DNA from: an uncultured Lachnotalea sp.
Lineage (GTDB): Bacteria; Bacillota; Clostridia; Lachnospirales; Lachnospiraceae
Direction of reading: 5' to 3'
DNA: 64,000 nucleotides
Assembly: GCA_947066815.1 (NCBI GenBank)
Contig: CAMSZT010000002.1
Coordinates: 1-64,000, forward strand
Positions 44,095 to 53,356 of the stretch are shown here, one piece after another. The position numbers were made by a program, and so were the translations under genes. Under the pieces are notes generated by a model that did no database searches, was not told where the DNA came from, and saw only the letters and a list, made by a program, of their open reading frames with translations. The first letter of the stretch is position 1. Each line of letters starts with the position of its first letter.

Positions 44095-45762
44095 ATGAAC
44101 AATTCGATCAAAAAATCGGTGTGGGTACGGATGGCAGTGATCTTTGTTGCGATTGTGATCTGCGGGGTGGCTACTTCCGTGGGATTGTCGATGATCCGGG
44201 GCTATACGGATTCCACCGAGTCGGCCACCGAGATCCATGCAGTGGCTCTGGCGGCAGAGAAGGCGCATTACAGCTGGCTGGAAAATCTGAGTTCTTCCAT
44301 CAGCTTCGGCACGGAGTTTACGGGAAGCACGGATTATACGGCCTGTGACCTGGGGCATTGGCTCTATGACACGGACCGCTCCACGCTCAAAGATTCGGAC
44401 ATTACCGATCTGATGGATCAGATGATCCCGATCCATCAGGAGATCCATGAGTCGGCCACCGAGATCCTCACTCTGAACGAGACGGATCCGGATGCGGCGC
44501 ATGAGATGTATGTGAATCAGACAAAGAAAAACGTCAGCACTCTGGTCGGCCTGCTGGAGCAGGTGGTCAGCGACGCGAGTGCGGACATGGAAGATTACCA
44601 GGCGGCTCTCCGCAATGCGATCCTTATCACGACGGTCGTGGCGCTGGGAACGGTTCTGATCATCATCATCGCCAGCCTGACGCTGATCCGTTACGTCATG
44701 TCCAAGATCGTCCGTCCCATCGTGGCTATCACGGAAGACAGTAAACTGCTTTCCCAGGGTAAGCTGGATTTTGAGATCAAGGTTGACAATACGGATGAGA
44801 TCGGCGTGCTGGCTCAGAGCCTGAATCAGGCGGCCAAGACGCTGTCCATGTACATATCGGATATTTCGGAAAACCTGAATGCGATCGCCCAGGGGAACTT
44901 GGCGAGAGACCCTCAGCTCAGTTATATCGGGGATTTCGTGGAGATCCAGAATTCCACGGACATCATCCTGCAGCAGTTAAATGACACCATGTCCCAGATC
45001 CAGATGGTCGCCGTCCAGGTGGGCAGCGGTGCGGAGCATGTATCCAGCGGCGCGCAGGCATTGGCTCAGGGGGCGACGGAGCAGGCCAACGAGGTTGACA
45101 CTCTGGTCGAGACGGTGGAGCGGGTCTCGACGCAGATCGGCGACAATGCGAAGAATGCGGGTGAGACCAGCCACAAGGTGGACCGGGTGAATCAGCAGGT
45201 GGGGCTCTGCAACCAGCAGATGCATGAGATGTCCAGGGCGATGGATGAGATCAGCGACTGCTCCAAGGAGATCGAGCATATCATCAAGACCATCGACGAC
45301 ATCGCATTCCAGACCAATATCCTCGCGCTGAATGCGGCTGTCGAGGCGGCCCGGGCGGGTACGGCCGGAAAGGGCTTTGCGGTGGTCGCGGACGAAGTCC
45401 GGAACCTGGCGGCCAAGAGTAGCGAGGCGGTGCAGAGCACTTCCGAACTGATCACCAAGACGCTGAATGCGGTTGCCAACGGTGTCCAGCTGACGGAATC
45501 GACGCAGAAGGCGCTGAGCGACGTGGTGGAGGGGACGCAGACCGTGATCGGACAGATCCATGCGATCTCCCAGGCTTCGGCGGAGCAGGCAGAGTCCATT
45601 GGCGGGGTCAGCGAGGGGATCTCCCAGATCTCCAGTGTGGTCCAGAGCAATTCTGCTACCTCTGAGGAGAGCGCTGCGGCCAGTGAGGAGCTGTCCAGCC
45701 AGGCACAGGTGCTTCGAAACCTTCTGGAGAAGTTCCAGTTGAAAGAGGGCGGCAATTATTAA
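44095..45762 (+). CDS. Methyl-accepting chemotaxis protein with extracytoplasmic CZB-like sensor
   Basis: About 555 residues. Transmembrane helix 1 is about 8-30 and helix 2 about 180-203. The loop between holds AHYSWLENL, then [12 protein letters not shown], then [15 protein letters not shown]. This His, Cys, His, His order matches the chemoreceptor zinc-binding (CZB) domain. A HAMP region follows, then the cytoplasmic hairpin with tip [39 protein letters not shown]. It signals to CheA/CheW, encoded nearby. ATG 44095 has AGAAGAGGG at good spacing; 44071 and 44086 are alternatives. Confidence 0.9.
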   Translation: MNNSIKKSVWVRMAVIFVAIVICGVATSVGLSMIRGYTDSTESATEIHAVALAAEKAHYSWLENLSSSISFGTEFTGSTDYTACDLGHWLYDTDRSTLKDSDITDLMDQMIPIHQEIHESATEILTLNETDPDAAHEMYVNQTKKNVSTLVGLLEQVVSDASADMEDYQAALRNAILITTVVALGTVLIIIIASLTLIRYVMSKIVRPIVAITEDSKLLSQGKLDFEIKVDNTDEIGVLAQSLNQAAKTLSMYISDISENLNAIAQGNLARDPQLSYIGDFVEIQNSTDIILQQLNDTMSQIQMVAVQVGSGAEHVSSGAQALAQGATEQANEVDTLVETVERVSTQIGDNAKNAGETSHKVDRVNQQVGLCNQQMHEMSRAMDEISDCSKEIEHIIKTIDDIAFQTNILALNAAVEAARAGTAGKGFAVVADEVRNLAAKSSEAVQSTSELITKTLNAVANGVQLTESTQKALSDVVEGTQTVIGQIHAISQASAEQAESIGGVSEGISQISSVVQSNSATSEESAAASEELSSQAQVLRNLLEKFQLKEGGNY

Positions 45763-45812
45763 ACCTCTTTTGTGAAGAGATAGAAAGATCCGGATGATCA
45801 AAGAATAGAAAA

Positions 45813-45855
45813 CGAAGGCCCGCATCTTCCACTGGCAGGAAGATGCGGGCCTTCG
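45813..45855. terminator. Bidirectional terminator between the chemoreceptor and the C39-like gene
   Basis: An 18-bp perfect stem, CGAAGGCCCGCATCTTCC and its complement, with a 7-base loop. T-rich flanks on both strands serve both convergent genes. Confidence 0.93.
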
Positions 45856-45875
45856 TTTGTACGGAAATACTTGCT

Positions 45876-46886
45876 TTATGGAGCAGAGACGGCCCACAGG
45901 GGGGCGCCGTCGTCCCGGGAATGCTTTAATTCAGAGAGGAGAAGATTTAAATCCCATTCCATTTTGGTATTCTCAAGGCTATAACAGTCTGCGATGTGGA
46001 CATTTCCGTTTTCCAGGATATCCGTTATGATCACGAAATGCCCGTCGCTGGAAAAGGTCCCTTTTCCCATCAGTGCGACCAGGATGTGGCCGGAACGGAG
46101 CAGCCCGGCGGCCGTGTCATAGTCGGCGCCGGCGGCGCTTTCTACCTGAAGCCCGTAGGCGGAGAGGGCGCCGGGAATGATCCCGTGCCGGGAACCGTTG
46201 CGGGGAGAATGATAACCGTTGACTGCGGCCCATTCCGCCAGGTTCGGGGGTATGACCACATATTCTGAAAAAGCATTGATCAGCATGGCGGCGACGGTGG
46301 GACCGCAGCCATATTGGGACATGGGATCCGTGCCGCCGTAGAGATAATCCCTCCAGCGGTTGTCTCCCTGGTTATAATAAAGCATGGGACCCATCGTGGA
46401 ATCCAGCATGACCAGATAGTCGTCATTGGTAAACACCCCTTTATCTGACTGGCCGAGCTGGTCGATATCCCCCTGGGAGGAAGAGAAGGTGATCAGGGGG
46501 ATCTCCGGTTCGGCAGCCGTCGGCTCTTCCTGTGGCGGCGGAACCGTTTGGGAAGCCGCAACCACCAGGGGGACTGCATTTACGGCAGAAGCCGCGGCCG
46601 ACGGATGTGACGGGCTCTGCTGCAGGTTCCGGGGAGCGGAAGCACTCTGCAGGGGAGGGTCTTCCTCCGGCTCCGCGATCCCTGCGAGTTGTTTGGCAAA
46701 ATCCTGGACCGCAAGGGCGGTACGGGCAGCTTCGGAAGGATAATAATAAAAAAACAGGCTGATCACGATGGTGGCGGAAGCGATAAAGCAGCCGCCGACT
46801 AAAAATATGCGAAGCAAACGGCTTCCGAGCGAATGTCCGGAAGCCCTATCTTTTTTTTCATAATCCCAAAATTCTTTTTTTCTCAT
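45876..46886 (-). CDS. Membrane-anchored C39-like cysteine peptidase-fold protein
   Basis: 336 residues. A basic start and one transmembrane helix (about 24-47) are followed by a Pro/Ala/Ser-rich linker (about 80-150). The C39-like domain begins MLYYNQGDNRWRDYLYGGTDPMSQYGCGPTVAAMLI (catalytic Cys in YGCGPT), with GHFVIITDI (catalytic His) and ADCYS. These secreted proteins are usually of unknown target; unlike bacteriocin processors there is no ABC transporter domain. The placement between a chemoreceptor and cheB may be incidental. Confidence 0.82.
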   Translation of the reverse strand: MRKKEFWDYEKKDRASGHSLGSRLLRIFLVGGCFIASATIVISLFFYYYPSEAARTALAVQDFAKQLAGIAEPEEDPPLQSASAPRNLQQSPSHPSAAASAVNAVPLVVAASQTVPPPQEEPTAAEPEIPLITFSSSQGDIDQLGQSDKGVFTNDDYLVMLDSTMGPMLYYNQGDNRWRDYLYGGTDPMSQYGCGPTVAAMLINAFSEYVVIPPNLAEWAAVNGYHSPRNGSRHGIIPGALSAYGLQVESAAGADYDTAAGLLRSGHILVALMGKGTFSSDGHFVIITDILENGNVHIADCYSLENTKMEWDLNLLLSELKHSRDDGAPLWAVSAP

Positions 46887-46943
46887 AGGTCAGAGTCATC
46901 CTTGTGGGGCTGAACCTGTATACATGGTGGTATCTGCAATGCC

Positions 46944-46971
46944 AGGGAAACGATTTGATCGGCGTTTCCCT
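46944..46971. repeat. Short palindrome downstream of cheB
   Basis: AGGGAAACG / CGTTTCCCT with a 10-base loop. On the minus strand it nearly repeats the hairpin after pyrH (GGGAAACGC-GATCAAA-CGTTTCC in both). It lies at the 3' end of the cheA-W-R-B operon and lacks a T tract. Confidence 0.6.
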
Positions 46972-46982
46972 AATATGGAGGT

Positions 46983-48110
46983 TTACTTTTGAGAGGCCAG
47001 TCTGGCGATCACAGTGGAAGCGACCGCGTTCAGGGAGACCTGCGTACATACGGCGCCGATCTTGTAGGCTTCCATGGGCATTCCATAAACGACACAGGAT
47101 TCCTTATCCTGCCCGATGGTGTAAGCGCCGTTTTTCCGCATCCGGAGCATCCCGGCGGCGCCGTCGGCACCCATTCCGGTGAGGATCACGCCGATCGCCT
47201 TATTGCGGGCGATGCTGGCGACGGAATCAAATAGGACATCCACGGAGGGGCAGTGCCCGCTGACTTTTTCCGTCCCCATACAGCTGACAGAGTAACCGTT
47301 TCCCATACGGACAAGACGCATCTGCATCCCGCCGGGGGCAAGCAGCGCCAGTCCGGGCTGGACCCGGTCTCCGTGCTTGGCCTCCCGCACCTCCACTTTG
47401 CAGAGACGGTTCAGACGTTCTGCATACATGGCCGTAAATCCCGGAGGCATGTGCTGGGTGATGACAATGCCGGGCATCTTTGCGGGAAACTGCTGCATAA
47501 CGGCAAGGATTGCCTCCGTGCCTCCTGTGGAGGCCCCGATGGCAAGGACCATGTCGTCACTGAAACTGGCTCCCTTTAAGGGAAGATTTCCGACCGTTCT
47601 GCCGCCCGCCGTCAGGCCGGTTGCAGGAGCAGGGGCAGAAAAACGGCGCATTCCGCCGGAAGTTTTTTGAGTGACCGCGCCGTCGGCAATGATGAACCCC
47701 TCCGCCGTGGGGAGACGGACACGAGAATGAGAGGCAACCACGACCTTATTGATCAGCGTTGCGAGGAATGCGTCTCTGCGGATATGATTCTGGTCATCCG
47801 GCTTCCGCACAAAATCAACGGCGCCCGCCGCTAGAGCATCAAAGACCTTCACGTTGAGCGAAGATACGAGAACGACGGGAATCGGATGCTTGGGCAGGAG
47901 CTTTTTTAAAAACTCCAGTCCCGTCATTCCGGGCATCTCGATATCCAGAGTCAGGACCTCCGGCTTATAGAGAGAAATTTTGTTCATAGCATCCATGGCG
48001 TTGATCGCAAAGCCCACCACGTCGAAACGGGGATCGGCAGACAAGGCGTTGATCAATAACGTTCGAAACATAACGGAATCGTCAACGACCATTACCCTGG
48101 TTTTCTTCAT
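46983..48110 (-). CDS. cheB: Chemotaxis protein-glutamate methylesterase/deamidase
   Basis: 375 residues from 48110 (MKKTRVMVVDDSVMFRTLL). The N-terminal receiver has phospho-acceptor D56 in LTLDIEMPGMTG. The C-terminal esterase has Ser in IGASTGGTEAI, His in TQHMPPGF and Asp in GMGADGAAGM. It demethylates chemoreceptors for adaptation. The ORF track starts 7 codons earlier, but GGGGG at 48122-48126 is placed for 48110. It is the last gene of the cheA-W-R-B operon. Confidence 0.95.
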   Translation of the reverse strand: MKKTRVMVVDDSVMFRTLLINALSADPRFDVVGFAINAMDAMNKISLYKPEVLTLDIEMPGMTGLEFLKKLLPKHPIPVVLVSSLNVKVFDALAAGAVDFVRKPDDQNHIRRDAFLATLINKVVVASHSRVRLPTAEGFIIADGAVTQKTSGGMRRFSAPAPATGLTAGGRTVGNLPLKGASFSDDMVLAIGASTGGTEAILAVMQQFPAKMPGIVITQHMPPGFTAMYAERLNRLCKVEVREAKHGDRVQPGLALLAPGGMQMRLVRMGNGYSVSCMGTEKVSGHCPSVDVLFDSVASIARNKAIGVILTGMGADGAAGMLRMRKNGAYTIGQDKESCVVYGMPMEAYKIGAVCTQVSLNAVASTVIARLASQK

Positions 48111-48175
48111 AATATCTATGCCCCCTTGCATGTAAAAATCCTGTTGAGTTTATCCAATCTGAAAACTGCCTGCGG

Positions 48176-48994
48176 TCAGACCTTCTGGTAAATGGCGGGA
48201 AGTATATACTTATAAGGACAGGTGGCCTTGTTGAGTCCCTCGGAATGCCCGATAAAGAGATAACCGTTGGGCACGGTCACGTTATAAAAGCGGCGGACCA
48301 GAGCCTCTTTGGTGGGCTGGTCAAAATAGATCATGACATTTCTGCAGAAGATCAGGTCAAAAGGTCTGCGGAACTGGATCGGATCCATCAGATTAAAGGT
48401 GCGGAAGATCACATTGTTCCGGATCTGGGGGGCGATCGTAAAGGAGCCGTCCGTCTTTTTGGTAAAATACTTGCGCTGCCAGGCGGCGGGAAGTTTTGAC
48501 AGGGCTTCCGCCTCGTAGGAAGGATTCATGGCTGAGCTTAAGATATTCTGAGAGATATCCGTGGCCAGGATCCTCGTGTCCCAGGAACCGACCTTATTTG
48601 CAAAATATTCTTTCAGATACATGGAGATTGTGTAAGGCTCTTCTCCGGAAGAGCAGCCCGCACTCCAGATGGAGATGGAATGATCCGTCTGATGCCTGCG
48701 CTCGATGGCAGGGAGTACCGTCTTTTGTAAAAAGTCGAAGTGTTCTTCCTCGCGCAGGAAATATGTGTAGTTGGTAGTCAGCTTATTGAGCAGCACCGTC
48801 GTGCGGTCTTTGTCCCGGCCGGATACGATCTCATCCACATAAGCCGTGAAACTGGAATAGCCTTCCCCACGCAGGGTGTTGGACAGACGGCTGACGATCA
48901 GCTGCTTTTTTTTGCTTAAGTCAATCCCGTAATTTTTTTGTATGTAGGTATATAAACGGTGAAAATCGGCATCACTTAAACTCAAGGTTATCAT
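48176..48994 (-). CDS. cheR: Chemotaxis protein methyltransferase
   Basis: 272 residues. The N-terminal all-helical domain is LSDADFHRLYTYIQKNYGIDLSKKKQLIVSRLSNTLR. The SAM site is IWSAGCSSGEEPYTISMYL, followed by ILATDISQNILSSA and DLIFCRNVMIYFDQPTKEALVRRFYNVTVPNGYLFIGHSE. It methylates receptor glutamates, opposing CheB. It lies between cheW and cheB on the minus strand. Confidence 0.96.
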   Translation of the reverse strand: MITLSLSDADFHRLYTYIQKNYGIDLSKKKQLIVSRLSNTLRGEGYSSFTAYVDEIVSGRDKDRTTVLLNKLTTNYTYFLREEEHFDFLQKTVLPAIERRHQTDHSISIWSAGCSSGEEPYTISMYLKEYFANKVGSWDTRILATDISQNILSSAMNPSYEAEALSKLPAAWQRKYFTKKTDGSFTIAPQIRNNVIFRTFNLMDPIQFRRPFDLIFCRNVMIYFDQPTKEALVRRFYNVTVPNGYLFIGHSEGLNKATCPYKYILPAIYQKV

Positions 48995-49040
48995 AAATCA
49001 GCACTCCTTTTTTATCCTCTGAAAAAGGAGGAAAAGCGGA

Positions 49041-49526
49041 TCAATACCGCTTTTCCAATAAGACGTTGCAGTCAAAGGACATCATTACTTTCCCGTCTCC
49101 CAGATCGATCATTCCGTTTAGCAGTTTCTGCTGCCGTTTGACCGGAATGGGACGGACTTCCTTAAAATCAATATCCAGAACCTGGCATACGGAATCGATG
49201 ACGATGCACAAAGGCGCCGAGTCGATATCCAGGCGGATCACGCAGGTCTTGCCGGTGTACTCTGCCGGGGGTTTATCCATGCACAGGCGCATATCCAGGA
49301 CCGGGAGGATCTGTCCCCGCAGATTGATCATTCCTTTCACAAAGGAAGGAACCATGGGAAGGGGCGTGATCGGGTAATCATTTACAATCTCTACAATATA
49401 ATCCGTACTGAGAAACAGGATAAGATCATCTACCTGGAACGAAAGGCAGCGCTCGACGGTAGTTGCTTCTTCCTGGGCAGACGTCTCTTCCGCATCTAAA
49501 TTCACATTGGTCGTTTGTTCTGACAT
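49041..49526 (-). CDS. cheW: Chemotaxis coupling protein
   Basis: 161 residues. The CheW beta-barrel domain is recognisable from LSFQVDDLILFLSTDYIVEIV, VPSFVKGMINLRGQILPVLDMRLCM and CVIRLDIDSAPLCIVIDSV. The first 20 or so residues are a Glu/Thr-rich extension. It links receptors to CheA. It starts 16 bases after the cheA stop. Confidence 0.95.
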   Translation of the reverse strand: MSEQTTNVNLDAEETSAQEEATTVERCLSFQVDDLILFLSTDYIVEIVNDYPITPLPMVPSFVKGMINLRGQILPVLDMRLCMDKPPAEYTGKTCVIRLDIDSAPLCIVIDSVCQVLDIDFKEVRPIPVKRQQKLLNGMIDLGDGKVMMSFDCNVLLEKRY

Positions 49527-49541
49527 GGTTTCTTCCTCCTG

Positions 49542-51662
49542 CTATTTTTCATTGACGGCGGCGCCGTAAAGGCCAAGTACGTCGAGAATGATGCTGATGC
49601 TGCCGTCTCCCAGGATCGTGCAGCCGTTGATGCCGAAGTTCTTGAGTTCAAAGGAATTTAAGTAAGTGGGGAAAGGCTTCACCACGACCTGCTGTTCTCC
49701 AATCAGCTGATCGACGAAAATGCAGTAGGAGCGGTCGTTTGCCTCTACCCAGAGCAGGATTCCATCCTCCAGATTTTCGACCTCCGTCTCCAGATTGAAG
49801 AAACGGTGCAGGCGGACGATGGGATAAAAGCTGTCCATGCGGGCTACCATCTCATTACCATAATCGTCATAGATGATCTCGTCCGTAGTGATCTTAAAGG
49901 ACTGCATGATGTTGGCGATGGGGATCGTGAAGATGGATCTGCCAACGGTCACTTTCATACCGTCCATGATCGCAAGGGTGAGCGGGATCCGCATGGTGAC
50001 GGTGGTGCCGGAACCAAGCTCGCTGTCCAGGGCAAAGGTGCCGCCGACGGACTCGATGTTCTTCTTCACCACGTCCATACCGACACCCCGACCGGAAAAC
50101 TCTGTAACCGTCTGATTGGTGGAAAACCCGGGAAGCATGATCAGGTTCAGGGCTTCCTTCTTGGTGTACTCTTCCGCAGGTTTGGTGAGCAGGCCCTTCT
50201 CTGAGGCCTTGGCCAGAAGCTTGGCAGGATCCATGCCGTAACCGTCGTCGGTCACGGTGATGACGACTTCGCTACTGGTGTGGGTGGCGGCGAGGATCAG
50301 GGTACCCTGGGGATCCTTGCCGGCGCGGATTCTTTCATCCTGGGTCTCCTCGATGCCGTGGTCCATGCTGTTGCGGACGATGTGCATGATGGGATCCTGG
50401 ATGCTGTCTACGATATTCTTATCCATCTCGGTGTTTTCCCCTTCGATGATGAGACGGACGTCTTTATTTAATTTCTGTTTCATATCCCGCACGATCCGGT
50501 TCATCTTCTGGAATACGCCGGAGATGGGGACCATCCGCAGGGACATGGCGATATCCTGCAGATCGTCGGTCAGTTTCCGAAGCTGTCTGGCAGACTTCAT
50601 GAAATTGTCGAAGCTGTCTCTGGAGAGCTGGTTTAACTCCGGTGCGGAGGTGACCATGGATTCGGTGATCACCAGCTCGCCGACGATGTCGAGCAGGCTG
50701 TCTAATTTCATGACATTGACACTGATCAGGTTCTGTTTGACAGGCGCATGGGCTTTGGCCGGAACAGCTGCGGGCGCCTTGGCCGGAGCGGCCGCCGGTT
50801 TGCTGTCCGAAACGGGGGGCTCCTGTTTTGCGGGAGGCGCCTCCTGCGTTTTGACATCGGATGCTGCCGGTGCGGGAGCGGCCGTCTTCTTCCCGGGATT
50901 TTCCAGGATCTCGTAGGAGCGGATATGTGCCTGGGATTTTAACATGGATTCTGCCTGTTCCACATCCTCCCGGGAATCAAAGGCCACGTAAAATCCGTTT
51001 TCGATGATCTCCGCGCTGGTATCCGGATTGGTCTCCACATCCGGCGGATAGCAGCGGAACACGAAAGCGTCCTGGAGCGCATTGATGATCATAAATGCGT
51101 ACAGGTTCTCCATGCCGCTTCCCTCTTCCAGATAAATGTGAAGGAAGGCGGCGGCATCCGGATCCTCCGGCATGCCGGGTGCGGCGGATTTTTCCTCAGG
51201 TGCGGGGGTCTCGTCCGCCGTCTCCTCGGGAGCCTCGTCCGCCGTATTGCTGATCTTTTTCAGAAATGCGTTGATCTCGCTGGCAAAGGAGTCGATCTCT
51301 GCCTCTGCCGACAGGGGGGAACCCTCCTCGACCTTCTGTACTTCGCTTCTCAGATAATCGCCGGAACGGAACATCAGATCAAAAAGCTCTTTCTTATGCT
51401 CCGAGTCCAGAGACTCGATGCCCTTATCACGGATATAGAAGAATAGATCTTCGATGTGGTGGGCAATCGTGGCAAGGGAATTGAACTCCATCATAGCAGA
51501 GGAGCCCTTGATCGTATGCATACTGCGGAAAATTTCATTTACGTCGTCTGATGAGAAATCTCCGATTTTTTCATCATTCACCAACAGTTCATCCAGAGCG
51601 TCCAGCAAAGAGTTGGTCTCGTAAAGGTATGTTTCGAGCATGGCTTCCATACCATTATCCAT
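49542..51662 (-). CDS. cheA: Chemotaxis histidine kinase
   Basis: 706 residues. Order: Hpt domain with H49 (FRSMHTIKGSSAMMEF), an intermediate alpha/beta domain (about 165-255), an Ala/Pro-rich linker (about 255-315), dimerisation domain, HATPase (about 390-560: RNSMDHGIE, DDGYGMD, GRGVGMDVVKKNI) and a C-terminal CheW-like domain (about 570-700). It phosphorylates CheB and an unlinked CheY. It heads the operon cheA-cheW-cheR-cheB; no cheY, cheC, cheD or flagellar genes are in the window. Confidence 0.96.
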   Translation of the reverse strand: MDNGMEAMLETYLYETNSLLDALDELLVNDEKIGDFSSDDVNEIFRSMHTIKGSSAMMEFNSLATIAHHIEDLFFYIRDKGIESLDSEHKKELFDLMFRSGDYLRSEVQKVEEGSPLSAEAEIDSFASEINAFLKKISNTADEAPEETADETPAPEEKSAAPGMPEDPDAAAFLHIYLEEGSGMENLYAFMIINALQDAFVFRCYPPDVETNPDTSAEIIENGFYVAFDSREDVEQAESMLKSQAHIRSYEILENPGKKTAAPAPAASDVKTQEAPPAKQEPPVSDSKPAAAPAKAPAAVPAKAHAPVKQNLISVNVMKLDSLLDIVGELVITESMVTSAPELNQLSRDSFDNFMKSARQLRKLTDDLQDIAMSLRMVPISGVFQKMNRIVRDMKQKLNKDVRLIIEGENTEMDKNIVDSIQDPIMHIVRNSMDHGIEETQDERIRAGKDPQGTLILAATHTSSEVVITVTDDGYGMDPAKLLAKASEKGLLTKPAEEYTKKEALNLIMLPGFSTNQTVTEFSGRGVGMDVVKKNIESVGGTFALDSELGSGTTVTMRIPLTLAIMDGMKVTVGRSIFTIPIANIMQSFKITTDEIIYDDYGNEMVARMDSFYPIVRLHRFFNLETEVENLEDGILLWVEANDRSYCIFVDQLIGEQQVVVKPFPTYLNSFELKNFGINGCTILGDGSISIILDVLGLYGAAVNEK

Positions 51663-51788
51663 TACATAACACCGCCTTCATTCGTTTTTTTGTGTTCTCA
51701 GAAAAAATAGTCCTTCTAAAAAGATATCGACAAAAACTGAGAATATATAAGGAAAACGCAGAGCCTTCCCTTTTTTGCCTCTGCTACC

Positions 51789-51817
51789 ATTGTATACGAT
51801 ACGGAGGAATTTTTCAA
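51789..51817 (-). promoter_or_regulatory. Promoter of the cheA-W-R-B operon
   Basis: Minus strand TTGAAA, 17 bases, TACAAT. The leader to the cheA ATG is about 120 bases. Confidence 0.75.
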
Positions 51818-51850
51818 TGAGAAAATGAAGCTTAGATCCCGGAGGCCGCC

Positions 51851-51879
51851 TTGAATTTGGATCTGACTTGTAGTATGAT
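51851..51879 (+). promoter_or_regulatory. Promoter of the first COG0523 gene
   Basis: TTGAAT, 17 bases, TATGAT, about 40 bases before the ATG at 51922. No Zur-type palindrome is obvious. Confidence 0.6.
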
Positions 51880-51921
51880 ATGGAAGAGACAGAATATCTT
51901 TGGAGAAAGGAAGCGTTTCGT

Positions 51922-53082
51922 ATGACCAAAATAGATATTTTTTCCGGGTTTCTGGGAGCGGGGAAGACGACGCTGATCAGAAAACTGATCGAGGAGGCTT
52001 TTCAGGGAGAGAAGCTGGTGCTTATTGAAAATGAATTTGGCGAGATCGCCATCGACGGCGGCTTTCTGAGGGACGCGGGGATCGAGATCACAGAGATGAA
52101 TTCCGGCTGCATCTGCTGCAGCCTGGTGGGGGATTTCGGGGAGGCCCTTAAGAAGGTGCTGGGGCAGTTCCACCCGGACCGGATCCTCATCGAGCCCTCC
52201 GGCGTCGGGAAATTGAGCGACGTGATCCGGGCGGTGCAGAACCTGCACATGGAGGGGGTATCTCTAAACAGCTTCACAACCGTGGCCGACGCGGGGAAAT
52301 GCAAAATGTACATGAAGAATTTCGGCGAGTTCTACAACGACCAGGTGGAGCATGCAAATTCCATTATTTTGAGTCGGACCGGAGGGATCTCGGAGAAGAA
52401 GCTTTCCGAATGCGTGGCGCTCCTCAGGGAGCATAATCAGACGGCCACCATTATCACGACCCCCTGGGAGAAGCTTTCCGGAGGGCAGATCCTGGAAGCC
52501 ATGGAGCAGAGGAATACCCTGGAGCAGGAGCTTAGGGAGCTGGAGGCGGAGGCCCACGGGCACCATCACCATGATGAGGAATGCGGCTGCCATCACCACG
52601 ATGGGGAACACGAGCACCACCACCACGACGGGGAATGCGGCTGCCATCACCATGACGAGGAGCACCACCACCACGACGGGGAATGCGGCTGCCATCACCA
52701 TGACGAGGAGCACCATCATCATGACGGGGAATGCGGCTGTCATCATCACGAGGAGGAACACGGGCACCACCACCACGATGGGGAACACGAGCATCACCAC
52801 CATCATGCCGACGAGATCTTTACCAGCTGGGGCATGGAGACTGCCCGCAAATTTACGGCGGAGGAGCTTGACGGGGCGCTTGCGGGCCTTTCGGACAGCG
52901 AGACCTACGGCATGGTCCTTAGGGCCAAGGGCATCGTGGAGGGAACAGACGGAAGCTTCCTTCATTTTGACTTTGTGCCGGAGGAGAGGAACGTCCGCAC
53001 CGGCCCCTCGATCGTCATGGGCCGCCTGTGCGTGATCGGCTCCCATATCAATGAGGAGGCCCTTAAGAAGCTGTTCGCCTGA
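51922..53082 (+). CDS. COG0523 (CobW-like) GTPase with His/Cys-rich metal-binding tract
   Basis: 386 residues. G1 is FSGFLGAGKTTLIRKL, followed by IENEFGEIAIDGGFL and the metal site CxCC as NSGCICCSLVGDF. After the GTPase domain (about 1-210) comes an 85-residue tract packed with His, Asp, Glu and Cys. It includes three repeats of the 16-residue unit HHHHDGECGCHHHDEE. The C-terminal CobW_C-like domain follows. COG0523 proteins act as metal (Zn, Co, Ni) chaperones, and the tract should hold many metal ions. ATG 51922 follows AAAGGAAGCGTTTCGT. Confidence 0.9.
   Translation: MTKIDIFSGFLGAGKTTLIRKLIEEAFQGEKLVLIENEFGEIAIDGGFLRDAGIEITEMNSGCICCSLVGDFGEALKKVLGQFHPDRILIEPSGVGKLSDVIRAVQNLHMEGVSLNSFTTVADAGKCKMYMKNFGEFYNDQVEHANSIILSRTGGISEKKLSECVALLREHNQTATIITTPWEKLSGGQILEAMEQRNTLEQELRELEAEAHGHHHHDEECGCHHHDGEHEHHHHDGECGCHHHDEEHHHHDGECGCHHHDEEHHHHDGECGCHHHEEEHGHHHHDGEHEHHHHHADEIFTSWGMETARKFTAEELDGALAGLSDSETYGMVLRAKGIVEGTDGSFLHFDFVPEERNVRTGPSIVMGRLCVIGSHINEEALKKLFA
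52555..52806 (+). repeat. His/Cys-rich coding tandem repeat (48-bp unit)
   Basis: Within the COG0523 gene, about three tandem 48-bp units plus degenerate flanks encode alternating His4 and ECGC blocks. Units differ mostly at third positions (for example GCTGC versus GCTGT), so the repeat may still expand or contract in frame. Confidence 0.8.
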
Positions 53083-53114
53083 GCGGCTTTTGGGGCGGTT
53101 GTCAGTAAATGGAC

Positions 53115-53329
53115 AGGTAATTGCGAAACCGAAAAATCTTGGAAAGGATTCTGACGGTTGCTTCCGGGAAAAGCCCTCTGCGCCGCGGAAGCAAGACCAG
53201 AGAAGGCAGGAGGGACGAATCCCGAGTGACTTCTGCGGTTCTGGGCTTGCTGGAGCGTTTGGCGCTGCAGGCTTGGGACGGACGCAGCCGTCAGAAGCCG
53301 CTCTATAATCTGGTGTTTCGCAATTACCT
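53115..53329. mobile_element. MITE-like palindromic element, copy 3
   Basis: A 215-bp copy with perfect AGGTAATTGCGAAAC terminal inverted repeats and a full set of internal pairing arms. TTCTGACGGTTGC pairs with GCAGCCGTCAGAA, where copy 1 has CAATTG pairing, so the arms changed together. The flanks carry a direct repeat GTAAATGG (53105-53112 and 53332-53339), different from that of copy 1. It lies in the 274-base gap between the two COG0523 genes. Confidence 0.85.
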
Positions 53330-53356
53330 GGGTAAATGGTTGGAAGGAGGAGACAG

